The notes: generated by a model from the sequence alone, not told the origin. A DNA stretch of 64,000 nucleotides from Streptomyces hiroshimensis (GCF_014650335.1 NZ_BMUT01000013.1:119127-183126); one strand, 5' to 3'; numbered from the stretch's first letter, positions 32,455 through 41,988 are shown. Numbers and translations: made by a program.

Positions 32455-35004
32455 TCAGACCCGGTCGCCGGTCAGGCGCAGTGGCTTGCGGGGAGCCGGG
32501 GGACGGCCGTCGGCGGCCGGGTCGGGGACGTCGTCCTCGCGCTCGGCCGCGTACCAGCCCAGGCCGCGCAGGATCGCCTTGGGCATCGTCGGCGGCAGGA
32601 CGCGGTCGAGAGCCGGCCAGGCTTCTTCGAGGAGGGCCCGGGCGTGGGCGCGGGCGGCGTCCACCGCGCCGCACTCGGTGAGGACGGCGGCGACGGCTTC
32701 CGCCGTCTGCGGGGTGGCGCGCCCGCCGCGCACGGACTCCCACACGGCGCGCAGGCGATCGGGGGGCAGCAGGGGCACGGCGTGGGCGAGCGGCACCGTG
32801 ACCTTGCCGTTCAGCAGGTCCTCGGCCACGCGCTTGGCCGGGCGGCGGCGGCCGCCGTGCCTGACGGTGCCGATGCCGCGGAGGTCCGCGACGTCGTCGC
32901 TGATCTGGTACGCCACGCCGACGGCCTCGAAGTACGCGCCGACGGCGGCGGTCTCCGCCTCCCCGGCGCCGGTCAGCAGGGCGCTGGCCTCGGCGAACAT
33001 CCGCACCGGCAGGCCGGACTTCAGCCGGTGGGTGGAGTGCAGGCGCTGCAGCAGCACCGAGGCGTCGCCGGTGGCCACGGCGGCGTCCATGGCCTGCTCG
33101 TGCCCGGCGAGGTCGAGGGCCTGTCCGGCGTGGCCCGCGCGCAGGGCGCGCAGGTAGGCCCGGTGCACGCGCAGGCGCAGCGCGGGGTCGTCGGGCAGGA
33201 CGTCGTCCGCGACCCGGTCGAAGACGAAGTAGGCGGCCGTGCCCGCATTGATGGCGGTCGGTACGCCGAAGACCTCGTGGACGGTCGGCCCGCCGCGGCG
33301 CTTCGGGGAGGCGTCCTCCACATCGTCGACGATCAGGGACCCGGTGTGCAGCAGCTCGGTGACTGCCATCAGGGGGCGGTAGCGGTCCGCGGCGCCGCAG
33401 AAGAGGGCCATGACACAGGCGGAGGCGAACGATCGCCATGACTTCCCGCCCAGGTCGGCGAGGTGGCGTACGGGCAGGACGAGCCCGGCGTGCAGCTCCC
33501 GGGACGAGGCCTCGTCGAGCGGGGCATGGTCTTCCACGCCGGCCAGGGCGGCCAGGGCGACCAGCACACGGGAGTCGAGGGTGTCAGGGGTGCCGGGGGT
33601 GCCAGGGGTATCGGGGTAGAAACGGCGCACCTCCGCCCGCGTGATCCGGCCGATGCGGCGCATGAAGTCCTCAAGGTCACCGATGGTGTTGGGCGGGACG
33701 AACTCCACGCGCGCGTGGCCGCCGACGGGCCGGCCGCCCATCGTGCCCTCCACCCGGCACCGGCCGTGCCAGAAGGCGCGGCCCAGGGACATCGACAGGA
33801 CCTCTTGCCCGTACGGGGACGCGACGAGCCGCACGTCGAGGTCCGCCTCGGGGATCCGCAACCGGGCGCCCACGGGGTAGGAGTTCATGGTGACCGAGGA
33901 CTCCCAGCGGCGCGTGGTCCACAGTTCCGCCGCTGTCCGCCGACCGCGCCCGTCGGGGCCGGCGACGGCGCAGACCGTGTGCTGTGCCTGTGTTGTGTGG
34001 GTGGCCATGGGCCGGTCCGGCGGATCCGGCGCGTGCGGCTCATCCGGCGCATCCGTCAGGCCTTGCAGGGCCTGCCGGTCCTGATCCCGGTCGTCGAGAG
34101 GCGTCCGTGCCGGGGGCAACGGCTCGGTGTCGGTGGTCTCCTCGACGAGGCTGGTGCGCAGGAGCGCCACGTCCCAGCCGTTGTCCAGCTGCACCTGTGC
34201 CCACATCCAGGCAGCGTCCGCGCCGCCGGGCCGGTGCGCGCCGTCCGGGCCGGTGCCGAAGGAGTGCTCCAGCCAGGCCTCACCTGTGATGTGCGCGGGT
34301 GCACGGCTGGGGGCGGCAGAAGGAAACAGGGTGCCTTCGGCGGCCATGCGCGGCAGGCAGGACGAGGACAAGGCCCAGGAGGGATCCGTGTCGTCGTCTT
34401 CACACAGTGACAGGGGCGGCTTGTCCGGTCTGAGGGTCAGTGCGAAACCCCCGGCGTCGCCGGTCACCGTCAGGCCGTACGAGCCGTCCGGGTTCCGGGT
34501 GAGGGTGGCGACGCCCCCGAAATCCAGGTCCAGCCTGTGCGCGAAGAGGCGTACGGGCGCGCACAGCAGCCGGTCGGGCAGGAGCGGTCCGCCGCCGGCC
34601 AGGGCGTCGAGGACCGCCCGGCGCACATGGGGGTCCCATGCCGAGGTGTCCTCGAACGCTGAGCGGGCCTCGGCCAGGGCCGCCTCGTCCAGCCAGGACT
34701 CGGAGGTGTGACCGCCGGCGGCGTGGTCGGTGTGCGACCAGATCACGGTATGGGCGGCAGGCCGGTCCGCTCCTCCGGCGGCCCGGTCCGCTCCTCCGGC
34801 ACCGGGCCGCCGGCAGAGGAACTGCACGGACAGGCTGTGCTCATCCCCTTCGGCCGTCCGTACCGAGGCGTTGACGGACCACCGTTCGACGGGACGGTCC
34901 GGGTGGGGCAGGCCCTCGTATGCGGAGGCGGTGGAGCCCGTGGTGAGTCCGGTGGAGCCGGCTGCGGAAGAGGACGGCGGTGCCTGTGCGACGTGCTTGT
35001 TCAC
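32455..35004 (-). CDS. CrtC/AttH-type lipocalin fused to a polyprenyl diphosphate synthase
   Basis: 849 residues and two enzymes in one chain. Residues about 25-430 form a double-lipocalin CrtC/AttH domain (ERWSVNASVRTAEGDEHSLS, SESWLDEAA, then GEAWLEHSFG, AWMWAQVQLDNGWDVALL, GRAFWHGRCRVEGTMGGRPV), the fold of carotenoid 1,2-hydratases. Residues about 500-840 are a trans-prenyl synthase with the first Asp motif DDVEDASPKRRGG (FARM) and the second QISDDVADLRG (SARM), so it should condense isopentenyl units. A linker rich in Pro/Thr/Gly separates them. GTG at 35004 follows GGGA weakly. The hydratase part may act on the chain made by the synthase part. Confidence 0.85.
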   Translation of the reverse strand: MNKHVAQAPPSSSAAGSTGLTTGSTASAYEGLPHPDRPVERWSVNASVRTAEGDEHSLSVQFLCRRPGAGGADRAAGGADRPAAHTVIWSHTDHAAGGHTSESWLDEAALAEARSAFEDTSAWDPHVRRAVLDALAGGGPLLPDRLLCAPVRLFAHRLDLDFGGVATLTRNPDGSYGLTVTGDAGGFALTLRPDKPPLSLCEDDDTDPSWALSSSCLPRMAAEGTLFPSAAPSRAPAHITGEAWLEHSFGTGPDGAHRPGGADAAWMWAQVQLDNGWDVALLRTSLVEETTDTEPLPPARTPLDDRDQDRQALQGLTDAPDEPHAPDPPDRPMATHTTQAQHTVCAVAGPDGRGRRTAAELWTTRRWESSVTMNSYPVGARLRIPEADLDVRLVASPYGQEVLSMSLGRAFWHGRCRVEGTMGGRPVGGHARVEFVPPNTIGDLEDFMRRIGRITRAEVRRFYPDTPGTPGTPDTLDSRVLVALAALAGVEDHAPLDEASSRELHAGLVLPVRHLADLGGKSWRSFASACVMALFCGAADRYRPLMAVTELLHTGSLIVDDVEDASPKRRGGPTVHEVFGVPTAINAGTAAYFVFDRVADDVLPDDPALRLRVHRAYLRALRAGHAGQALDLAGHEQAMDAAVATGDASVLLQRLHSTHRLKSGLPVRMFAEASALLTGAGEAETAAVGAYFEAVGVAYQISDDVADLRGIGTVRHGGRRRPAKRVAEDLLNGKVTVPLAHAVPLLPPDRLRAVWESVRGGRATPQTAEAVAAVLTECGAVDAARAHARALLEEAWPALDRVLPPTMPKAILRGLGWYAAEREDDVPDPAADGRPPAPRKPLRLTGDRV

Positions 35005-35227
35005 GGGTGTCCCAAGGGGAGTCCTGCGGTGTGGGTTGCGTACTGGCCGTAACCGCCCAACTGCACGGGCGTCAACACGGTTACCTGTCGCCACCCGTAT
35101 GGATCGCCTCAAGCGGGCTGTCCGTGCCCTGTCGGGTGCATTCGGGTGAGCGCGGGCGTGCCGCCCGCAGGGGTGCCCGGCCGCCGCCGTATACCCGGGA
35201 CACGACGGATGGGAACGGTGGACGAAC

Positions 35228-37495
35228 ATGATGACGCGGTGGGTGGTTTCCCGTCCCTGGCGGGTGCTGGCCGGGGCGGGCCTGCTGGGCACGGTGCTGG
35301 GGCTGTGGCTTCTGGGAGCCCACCCCCAGTTCAGCGGTGGGGGCTATCTCGCCACCGGGACCGAGGCCGCCCGCGCCGACGCCGTCCTGGCCGAACGCTT
35401 CCACGCGGGCCTGCCGGACCTGGTGCTGCGCGCGGACGCCGACTCCCCCGCCGGTTCCGAGGCCGTCTCCCGCGCGGGCCTGGACCTCACCGTCAGGCTC
35501 TCCCTGCAGCCGGGGGTCGAGCGCGTCTACTCGTACTGGAACACGGGCGCCTCCGAGCTGCTGAGCAAGAACGGGCACGGTGCGCTCGTCGTGGCCGATC
35601 TGTCGGGGGACGACGCGGCCACGGCGCGGGCCGCCGAACGGCTGGTGCCGCGTTTCACCGGCCTCCACGGTCCGCTGCGGGTCTCGGCCACCGGCATCTC
35701 CTACGTCTCGGCGCAGGCCACCGACGTCAGCGGGGACGAGCTGCTCCGGGCCGAGCTGCTCGGCGTGCCGCTGACCGGGCTGGCGCTGCTGCTGGCCTTC
35801 GGTTCCCCGGTCGCGGCCCTTCTCCCGGTGCTGACGGGGCTGTTCGCGGTACTGGGTGCCTATCCCCTGCTGTGTGCGCTGGCCGAGGTGATGCCGGTGT
35901 CCGCGCTCGCCACGAACGTCGCCACGGCGCTCGGCTTCGGCGTGGCCGTGGACTACGGGCTGTTCCTCGTCAGCCGCTTTCGCCAGGAACTCGCCGCCAC
36001 AGAAGACGGCTCCCAGGACACACAGGACGCCCAGGACACCCGCGGTGCGACGCTGCGCACCATGCGCACCGCCGGCCGCACGGTGTTCTTCTCCAGCGGC
36101 ACGATCGCGCTCTGCCTGACCCCCATGCTGCTGTTCCCGCTGCCGTTCCTGCGCTCCCTGGCCTGTGCGGGCATCGCGGTCGTGCTGTGCTGCGGGCTGG
36201 CCACGGCATGCGTCCTGCCGGCGCTGCTGGTGCTGCTCGGCCGCTGGATCGACCGCGGCGACCCGCTGGCCAGGTGGCGCCGGGCGCGCTCTCCGGAGAG
36301 CCTGCTGTGGCGGCGCGTCGCCCGGGCCGCCACCGGCCGGCCCGTCCTGGCCGGCGGCTGCTGTGTGCTGCTGCTCGCGGCGTCGGCGCTGCCCTTCGCC
36401 CACGTCCGTTTCGGGGTCACCGACTACCGTGTGCTGCCCGCCGAGCTGGAGTCGCACGCCGTCGCCGCCGGGATCGAGCGCGACTTCTCCCTCCCCTGGG
36501 ACCGCGCCGTCACCGTTCTGTTGCCGGCCACCGATGCGGTCGAGCAGGAAGCCGAGGTGACGGCCTACGCCCGGCAGTTGTCCGTACGCCCCGACGTCGC
36601 GAGTGTGGTGACGGGCCTGGGAACGTACGCACACGGTCGTCTGGTGGCCGGTCCCACGCCCGGGTCGCTGCTGCAGATCACCACGGGCGGCACCTGGCTG
36701 GCGGTGACGGGATCCGGTCCCCCCGCGAGCGACCCCGCCCTCGTCCGGACCCTGCGTGCGTTGCCCTCCCCCGGCCCGCACCTGGTCACCGGCTGCCCGG
36801 CGCGCGTGCTGGACACCAAGACGGCTCTGGCGCGCGTCCTGCCCTTCATCGGTGCGCTGTTGATCGGCTGCGTGCTGATCCTGCTGTTCCTCTTCACCGG
36901 CTCCCTGCTCATCCCGCTCAAGGCCGTGGTGCTGGCCGCGCTGAGCATGTGCGCCAGCTTCGGGGCGATGGTCCACATCTTCCAGGACGGCCATCTGCGC
37001 GGCCTCCTGGGACCGTTCACCGTGACGGGCGAGCTGGAGACGGCCATGCCGGTGGTGATGTTCTGCTTCGCCTTCGGGGTCTCGGTGGACTACGAGCTCT
37101 TCCTCATCGCCCGCATCCAGGAGGAGTACCGGGCGGGCGCCGACTGCCGCACCGCCGTGATCAGGGGAATCGCCCGCACCGGACGGGTGATCACCACGGC
37201 GTCGTTGCTCGTCGCCATCGCCGTACTGCCGCTGCTGACCTCGCACGTGGTGCTGCTGAAGATGTTCGGATGCGGCATCGCCCTCGCCGTACTCATGGAC
37301 GCCACTGTCGTACGCGGTGTCCTCGTGCCCGCCTTCATGCGGCTGGCCGGGCGCGCCAACTGGTGGGCGCCCGCGCCGCTGCGCCGCCTCCACCGGCGCC
37401 TCGGACTCCATACCGCCTTCGTGCCGCCGCCGGAGTCCACGGGCGCCGTGCCGGCCCAGCAGAAACCGACCGTGAGGAAGAAGATCCGCACATGA
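35228..37495 (+). CDS. MMPL-family RND transporter
   Basis: 755 residues with about 12 transmembrane helices in two repeats, each preceded by an external porter domain. The proton-relay regions GFGVAVDYGLFLVSRFRQEL and FAFGVSVDYELFLIARIQEEY are both intact. MMPL proteins export lipids, polyketides and terpenoids. It is transcribed away from the lipocalin-prenyl-synthase fusion, 223 bases apart, and is the obvious candidate to export that enzyme's product. ATG at 35228 (a second ATG follows at once). It overlaps the next gene by ATGA. Confidence 0.9.
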   Translation: MMTRWVVSRPWRVLAGAGLLGTVLGLWLLGAHPQFSGGGYLATGTEAARADAVLAERFHAGLPDLVLRADADSPAGSEAVSRAGLDLTVRLSLQPGVERVYSYWNTGASELLSKNGHGALVVADLSGDDAATARAAERLVPRFTGLHGPLRVSATGISYVSAQATDVSGDELLRAELLGVPLTGLALLLAFGSPVAALLPVLTGLFAVLGAYPLLCALAEVMPVSALATNVATALGFGVAVDYGLFLVSRFRQELAATEDGSQDTQDAQDTRGATLRTMRTAGRTVFFSSGTIALCLTPMLLFPLPFLRSLACAGIAVVLCCGLATACVLPALLVLLGRWIDRGDPLARWRRARSPESLLWRRVARAATGRPVLAGGCCVLLLAASALPFAHVRFGVTDYRVLPAELESHAVAAGIERDFSLPWDRAVTVLLPATDAVEQEAEVTAYARQLSVRPDVASVVTGLGTYAHGRLVAGPTPGSLLQITTGGTWLAVTGSGPPASDPALVRTLRALPSPGPHLVTGCPARVLDTKTALARVLPFIGALLIGCVLILLFLFTGSLLIPLKAVVLAALSMCASFGAMVHIFQDGHLRGLLGPFTVTGELETAMPVVMFCFAFGVSVDYELFLIARIQEEYRAGADCRTAVIRGIARTGRVITTASLLVAIAVLPLLTSHVVLLKMFGCGIALAVLMDATVVRGVLVPAFMRLAGRANWWAPAPLRRLHRRLGLHTAFVPPPESTGAVPAQQKPTVRKKIRT

Positions 37496-38169
37496 CCACC
37501 ACGCACCGTCCGCACACTGCGACGATCCACGCGGCTTTGGGCGCCTTGCTGCTCGGCGCCCTCTGCACGACCGCCGGTCCCGGGACCACGCAGGCTGCGG
37601 CCGCACCCGCGCGCGGCCCTGCCCGGACCGCCTTGGCCGGGACGGCCCCGGCGGGTAGCGCCTTGACCGGTACTGCCCCGGCCGGTGCTGCCCTCGCCGG
37701 TACTGCCCTGGCCTGCTCCCTGCAGACGGATCCGGGCGACCCCCTCGTATTCCGCCCGGCCGTGACCGGGCGCGTGCGCCAGGTGTCCGCCACGGGCACC
37801 GTCCTGCTCGACCGCTGCACCTCCCCGGACAGCAGCCAGCGCGGAATCCGGTCCGGACGGATGGTCCTGCGCGGCTCGGCGACGGCCAACTGCCTCACCG
37901 CCGCCCGGCCCGAGGGGTCCGCCACCATCACCTGGTACTACGGCTGGGCACAGCGCGGCTACACCGCCGGGACCTCCCGTCTGAAGCCGACCGCGCGTGG
38001 CGGCGGTGGCTACACCCCGGCGGATGCCTTCCTCAGCGGCAGCGTCGTCTCCGGGCGGATGTTGTACCGCCATGTACGCGGCTGGGCGGTGCCCACCACC
38101 GATGTGACCGGCTGCGTGACCCGCGGACTGCACACCGTCGCAGGGCGGGGCAATATCTCCTTCACCTGA
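37492..38169 (+). CDS. Secreted protein coupled to the MMPL transporter
   Basis: 225 residues. A signal sequence (ALGALLLGALCTTAGPGTTQ then AAAAP) is followed by an Ala/Gly/Thr repeat (GTAPAG-type units at about 48-75) and a Cys-containing beta-rich domain (four Cys, CSLQTDP to CVTRGL). No family recognised. The start overlaps the MMPL stop in ATGA, so translation is coupled, arguing that the two work together in the envelope. Alternatives: an adaptor of the pump or a carrier of its cargo. Confidence 0.75.
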   Translation: MTTTHRPHTATIHAALGALLLGALCTTAGPGTTQAAAAPARGPARTALAGTAPAGSALTGTAPAGAALAGTALACSLQTDPGDPLVFRPAVTGRVRQVSATGTVLLDRCTSPDSSQRGIRSGRMVLRGSATANCLTAARPEGSATITWYYGWAQRGYTAGTSRLKPTARGGGGYTPADAFLSGSVVSGRMLYRHVRGWAVPTTDVTGCVTRGLHTVAGRGNISFT

Positions 38170-38205
38170 CCGGTCGTTCGTCCTTCACCCTTCACCCTTC
38201 GCCCT

Positions 38206-39384
38206 TCACCGGTTTCGCCTGGCGCCGGAGCGCGGCCGCAGCAGCGCAGCCGCCAGCACGGCCGGGATGGTGAGCAGCAGGGTGAGCGTCACCAGCGACA
38301 GGCTGCGGAGCCGCTTCTCGCTCGCCGACGGGAGGGCTCTCCGGTAGGTGGGGCAATGGTTCCTGGGGCCGCACAGGCTGGGGGGCGGCTTCGGAGCAGG
38401 CACCGAGTTCGGCGGTGCGGGAGACGGGGAGGGGCGAGGCGGAGTAATGACAACAGGGGCAGGGGCAGGCGGGAGCTGGGCCGGTGGCGCGGGGGCAGGA
38501 GCCGGCGGGGCCGGGGCGGGGGGCGGAGCTACGGGCGCTGGGGCGGGGGGCGCCGGTGCCGGGGGAACTTGCGGTGCGCCCGGAGGGGGGACGGGAGCGG
38601 GCGGGGCCGGCGGAGCGGGAGCAGGTGGGGCAGGAGCCGGTGGAGCGGGGGCAGGCGGGGCGGGAGCAGGCGGGGCGGGAGCGCCCGGCGCGGGAGGGGC
38701 AGGAGCCGGAGCACCGGGACCAGGAGCGGGGCCGGGAGGCGCGGGAGCAGGCGGAGCCGGGGCAGGTGGAGCAGGCGGGGCAGGGACTTCCGCCCCGGGT
38801 GGTGCGGGAGGAGGAGCGCCGGGACCGGGGGCTGGAGGCGCAGGAGCGGGCGCGGGCGGCGCAGGAGCCGGGGGCGCAGGAGCCGGTGGAGCGGGGGCAG
38901 GCGGGGCGGGAGCCGGAGCGCCCGGCCCTGGAGACGCAGGAGCCGGAGCACCGGGACCCGGAGCCGGTGGGGCAGGAGCGGGCGGGGCGGGCGCGGGCGG
39001 CGCAGGAGCCGGGGGCGCCGGAGCAGGCGGGGCGGGGGCAGGCGGCGCCGCCGGAGGAGGCGGGGCGTTACGGCACTTCAGCCACGCCTCTGCGTCGACA
39101 TTGGACAGGTGCGCCGTAATGTCCAGGCACCCCTGGCCGTTGTCGGTCACTTCTGCTCGGGCGGTGCCGCCCAACGCATTCACGGCGACATGCGAAGGCG
39201 GATGTACCGGCAGCAGGCTCGGCAGACGATGCAGCACGGCGGTCACCGACGTGTTGCCTGTCGCGACGTGCGCGCCACCGTCGTCGGCCGCCGCCTCGCC
39301 TGTCATCGCCAGCACGGCAGCCGTAGCCAGCATCACTGCATACCGCGTTGTCCGTGCTGTCCGTGTCGTCCGCCGCCCCGTCAC
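38206..39384 (-). CDS. Pro/Ala-rich surface protein with C-terminal membrane helix
   Basis: About 392 residues. A signal-like start (RTTRYAVMLATAAVLAMTGE) is followed by a small domain with one Cys pair (CLDITAHLSNVDAEAWLKC), then more than 200 residues of PPAPA-type repeats with Gly and Val interruptions, and finally a hydrophobic helix (LVTLTLLLTIPAVLAAALL) and the tail RPRSGARRNR. This is a wall-spanning stalk architecture: exposed head, rigid Pro-rich spacer, membrane anchor. No sortase LPXTG. The start is uncertain: GTG 39384 has AGG 9 bases upstream; an ATG at 39495 is an alternative. Confidence 0.7.
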   Translation of the reverse strand: MTGRRTTRTARTTRYAVMLATAAVLAMTGEAAADDGGAHVATGNTSVTAVLHRLPSLLPVHPPSHVAVNALGGTARAEVTDNGQGCLDITAHLSNVDAEAWLKCRNAPPPPAAPPAPAPPAPAPPAPAPPAPAPPAPAPPAPGPGAPAPASPGPGAPAPAPPAPAPPAPAPPAPAPPAPAPAPPAPGPGAPPPAPPGAEVPAPPAPPAPAPPAPAPPGPAPGPGAPAPAPPAPGAPAPPAPAPPAPAPPAPAPPAPAPPAPPAPVPPPGAPQVPPAPAPPAPAPVAPPPAPAPPAPAPAPPAQLPPAPAPVVITPPRPSPSPAPPNSVPAPKPPPSLCGPRNHCPTYRRALPSASEKRLRSLSLVTLTLLLTIPAVLAAALLRPRSGARRNR

Positions 39385-39519
39385 GCGGAACAGCCTGCAC
39401 GTACGGCGCTGTCTCCGGCTCGCGTTCCCGCGAGATTCCTCCGATGGACGGAAAATGACCTCAGCACACCCGGCGATATTGATTGGGCGGACCATGCATC
39501 CGGCCTGCAGAATGCCCTC

Positions 39520-40755
39520 ATGAACGACCGGCTCGACGACATACCCGACACCCCCGCGGCAGCCCCGGCGACGGACCGGACAGCCCCGCCGATCGCCACA
39601 CCCATCACGGCGGACCTCCTGCGCGGCGCCCTGGACCTGGAGCGCACCGAACACGGGGTGCTGCCGCACCGGTTGCCGGCCCGGGCGCGGGCACAGTGCG
39701 CCGACGGGCTGCTGGCGATGGCGGAGGCCCAGCCCTCCGGTGTACGGCTGGTGTTCCGCACACGTGCCACCACCGTCGAGCTCGATGCGCTCCGCACCAA
39801 GAACGTCTACCAGGGCGCGCCGCCCCGCCCCGACGGCGTCTACGACCTGCTCGTCGACGGCCGGCCGACCGGGCAGGCCGGCTCCACCGGCGGCAACGTC
39901 CTGCTGGTGGACATGACCACCGGGTCCGTGGAAACCCGCCCGGGTCCGGTCGGCACCGTCCGGTTCTCCGGCCTCCCCGACCGCGTCAAGGACATCGAGA
40001 TCTGGCTGCCGTACAACGAGATCACCCAGCTGGTCGCCCTGCGCACCGATGCCCCGGTCGAGCCCCTGCCGGACGGGGGCCGCAAGCAGTGGCTGCATCA
40101 CGGCAGTTCGATCAGCCACGGCTCCGACGCCGCGAGCCCCAGCACGACCTGGCCCGCGCTGGCCGGCTCGCTCGGCGGCGTGGAACTGACCAACCTGGGT
40201 CTGAGCGGCAGCGCCCTCCTCGACCCCTTCACCGCCCGTGCCCTGCGCGACACTCCGGCGGACCTGATCAGCGTCAAGATCGGCATCAATCTCGTCAACA
40301 CCGACCTGATGCGCCTGCGCGCCTTCGGCCCCGCGGTGCACGGCTTCCTCGACACCGTCCGCGAGGGTCACCCGACCACTCCGCTCCTGGTCGTCTCGCC
40401 CATCCTGTGCCCCATCCACGAGGACACCCCGGGCCCCAGCGCACCGGACTTCAGCAACCTCGGCGAGGGAAAGCTGCAGTTCCGGGCCGCGGGCGACCCC
40501 GCGGAACGGGCGGGCGGGAAGCTGACCCTCAACGTCATCCGGGGCGAACTGGCCCGCATCGTGGAGCAGCGGGCGGCCGACGACCCGAACCTGCACTACC
40601 TCGACGGCCGCGAGCTCTACGGCGAGGCGGACTTCGCCGAACTGCCGCTGCCCGACCAGCTCCACCCGGACGCCGCCACGCACCGCCGCATCGGCGAACG
40701 CTTCGCCGCCCTGGCCTTCGGCTCCGGCGGACCGTTCGCCGCCGCGCGGTCCTGA
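39520..40755 (+). CDS. SGNH/GDSL hydrolase
   Basis: 411 residues. Block I is QWLHHGSSISHGSDA, where the G-S-S-I-S-H-G motif gives the nucleophilic Ser. NLGLSGSALLDP is block II, IGINLVNTD is block III, and PDQLHPDAATHRRIGE is block V with Asp and His. The N-terminal 190 residues form a beta-rich domain common to this GDSL subgroup. Probably an acetyl- or carbohydrate-esterase; no signal peptide is seen, so cytoplasmic. ATG 39520 lies opposite the start region of the Pro/Ala-rich gene. Confidence 0.85.
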   Translation: MNDRLDDIPDTPAAAPATDRTAPPIATPITADLLRGALDLERTEHGVLPHRLPARARAQCADGLLAMAEAQPSGVRLVFRTRATTVELDALRTKNVYQGAPPRPDGVYDLLVDGRPTGQAGSTGGNVLLVDMTTGSVETRPGPVGTVRFSGLPDRVKDIEIWLPYNEITQLVALRTDAPVEPLPDGGRKQWLHHGSSISHGSDAASPSTTWPALAGSLGGVELTNLGLSGSALLDPFTARALRDTPADLISVKIGINLVNTDLMRLRAFGPAVHGFLDTVREGHPTTPLLVVSPILCPIHEDTPGPSAPDFSNLGEGKLQFRAAGDPAERAGGKLTLNVIRGELARIVEQRAADDPNLHYLDGRELYGEADFAELPLPDQLHPDAATHRRIGERFAALAFGSGGPFAAARS

Positions 40756-40881
40756 CACGCCCGTTACGCGTCCGGTTCCGACGCGGTCGCTCGCAGCTGC
40801 CGCCAAGGTACTGAGGATGGTGCCGAGCAGTATGGTGCGCGCAGGGCGGCGGCGTCAGCGTAGGAGCCGGGCCCCGGGGCG

Positions 40882-41013
40882 CTACCCCAGCCCGGCCCGG
40901 AACGCACGGCGGTAGGCACCCGGTGTCGTCCCCAGGGCGCCGAGAAAGCACCTGCGGAGGTTGGTGGCCGAGGAGAGGCCGACGCGGCGGGCGACGTCCG
41001 CTGCGTACCGGGC
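40882..41013 (-). pseudogene. GlxA-type AraC regulator, C-terminal fragment
   Basis: The last 43 residues of a DJ-1/AraC-type activator remain: YAADVARRVGLSSATNLRRC then FLGALGTTPGAYRRAF. This is the second helix-turn-helix of such proteins. Upstream of ARYAADV the frame continues with non-homologous sequence, and the sensor and first HTH are gone. Confidence 0.7.
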
Positions 41014-41141
41014 GCCGTGGTCGGTCACAGACGCCGAACGTGTACCGGGTGGGCAGCCCTCGTCCCGTGCCGCCCCCGTGCCGTTCTGTGCCGCCCTGTG
41101 CCGCCACGCGACCCCGGACATGCCCATGGGATCCTGGTCAC

Positions 41142-41561
41142 GTGAACCTGGAGGACCTCGTCCGGCTGCGCCGGGCCCGTGACCGGATGGACCGCGACTA
41201 CGCGAAGCCGCTCGACGTTCCGGCACTGGCGCGCACGGCCCTCATGTCGCCGGGCCATTTCTCCCGCAGCTTTCGCGCCGCCTTCGGGGAGACGCCGTAC
41301 AGCTACCTCATGACGCGCCGGATCGAGCGGGCCAAGGCGCTGCTGCGGCGGGGCGACCTCACGGTGACGGAGGTCTGCTTCGCGGTCGGCTGCACCTCGC
41401 TGGGGTCGTTCAGCTCGCGGTTCACCGAGCTGGTGGGCGAGAGCCCGAGCTCCTACCGGGCCCGCCGCCATGACGAGAGCGCCGCCATCCCGCCCTGCGT
41501 CGCCAAGATCCATACAAGACCGGTCAGGAATGGAGAAGCGAAACCCGGCCCCCGCCCGTAG
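41142..41561 (+). CDS. AraC-family transcriptional regulator (HTH-only)
   Basis: 139 residues. An AraC-type double helix-turn-helix without a sensor domain: LDVPALARTALMSPGHFSRS, FRAAFGETPYSYLMTRRIER, TVTEVCFAVGCTSLGSFSSR, FTELVGESPSSYRARR. The GTG at 41142 gives the normal start. The VOC-family gene follows 10 bases downstream, a very common AraC-glyoxalase pair, so it probably controls that gene and itself, in response to a signal outside its own chain. Confidence 0.88.
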   Translation: MNLEDLVRLRRARDRMDRDYAKPLDVPALARTALMSPGHFSRSFRAAFGETPYSYLMTRRIERAKALLRRGDLTVTEVCFAVGCTSLGSFSSRFTELVGESPSSYRARRHDESAAIPPCVAKIHTRPVRNGEAKPGPRP

Positions 41562-41571
41562 CGTGAGGCGC

Positions 41572-41988
41572 ATGGACATCAAGCTTTCACAGTGCTTCAT
41601 CGCCGTCGACGACCACGACAAGGCGCTCGCCTTCTACCGGGACGTACTCGGCCTGGAGGTGCGCAACGACGTCGGCTTCGAGGGGATGCGCTGGGTGACC
41701 GTCGGGGCGCCGTCGCAGCCCGACGTGAACCTCGTCCTCGAACCGCCCCTCGCCGACCCGAACGCCTCGGCCGCCGACAAGCAGGCCATGGCGGAACTGC
41801 TGGCCAAGGGCCTACTGCGCGGTGTCATCTTCCACACCGACGACTGCGACGCCACCTTCGAGCGGATCCGCGCGGCGGGCGGCGAGGTGCTGCAGGAGCC
41901 GGTGGACCAGCCTTACGGCGTCCGCGACTGTGCCTTCCGTGACCCCTCCGGCAATATGCTCCGCTTCACCCAGCCTCGCAAGCAGTGA
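41572..41988 (+). CDS. VOC/glyoxalase-family protein
   Basis: 138 residues with two beta-alpha-beta-beta-beta units of the vicinal oxygen chelate fold: QCFIAVDDHDKALAFYRDVL, then GEVLQEPVDQPYGVRD and FRDPSGNMLRF. Related proteins are lyases, dioxygenases or drug-binding resistance proteins. The metal Glu/His positions are only partly preserved, so a binding function is possible. In operon with the AraC regulator, and close to the UvrA-like gene. Confidence 0.85.
   Translation: MDIKLSQCFIAVDDHDKALAFYRDVLGLEVRNDVGFEGMRWVTVGAPSQPDVNLVLEPPLADPNASAADKQAMAELLAKGLLRGVIFHTDDCDATFERIRAAGGEVLQEPVDQPYGVRDCAFRDPSGNMLRFTQPRKQ

Noticed and set aside
38348..39523. A long plus-strand frame coding Gly/Ala repeats like a mycobacterial PGRS protein
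   Set aside because: It is the exact complement of the Pro/Ala-rich gene; CCN codons read backwards give GGN. It has no signal peptide or ribosome site of its own, whereas the minus-strand frame has signal, repeat and anchor.
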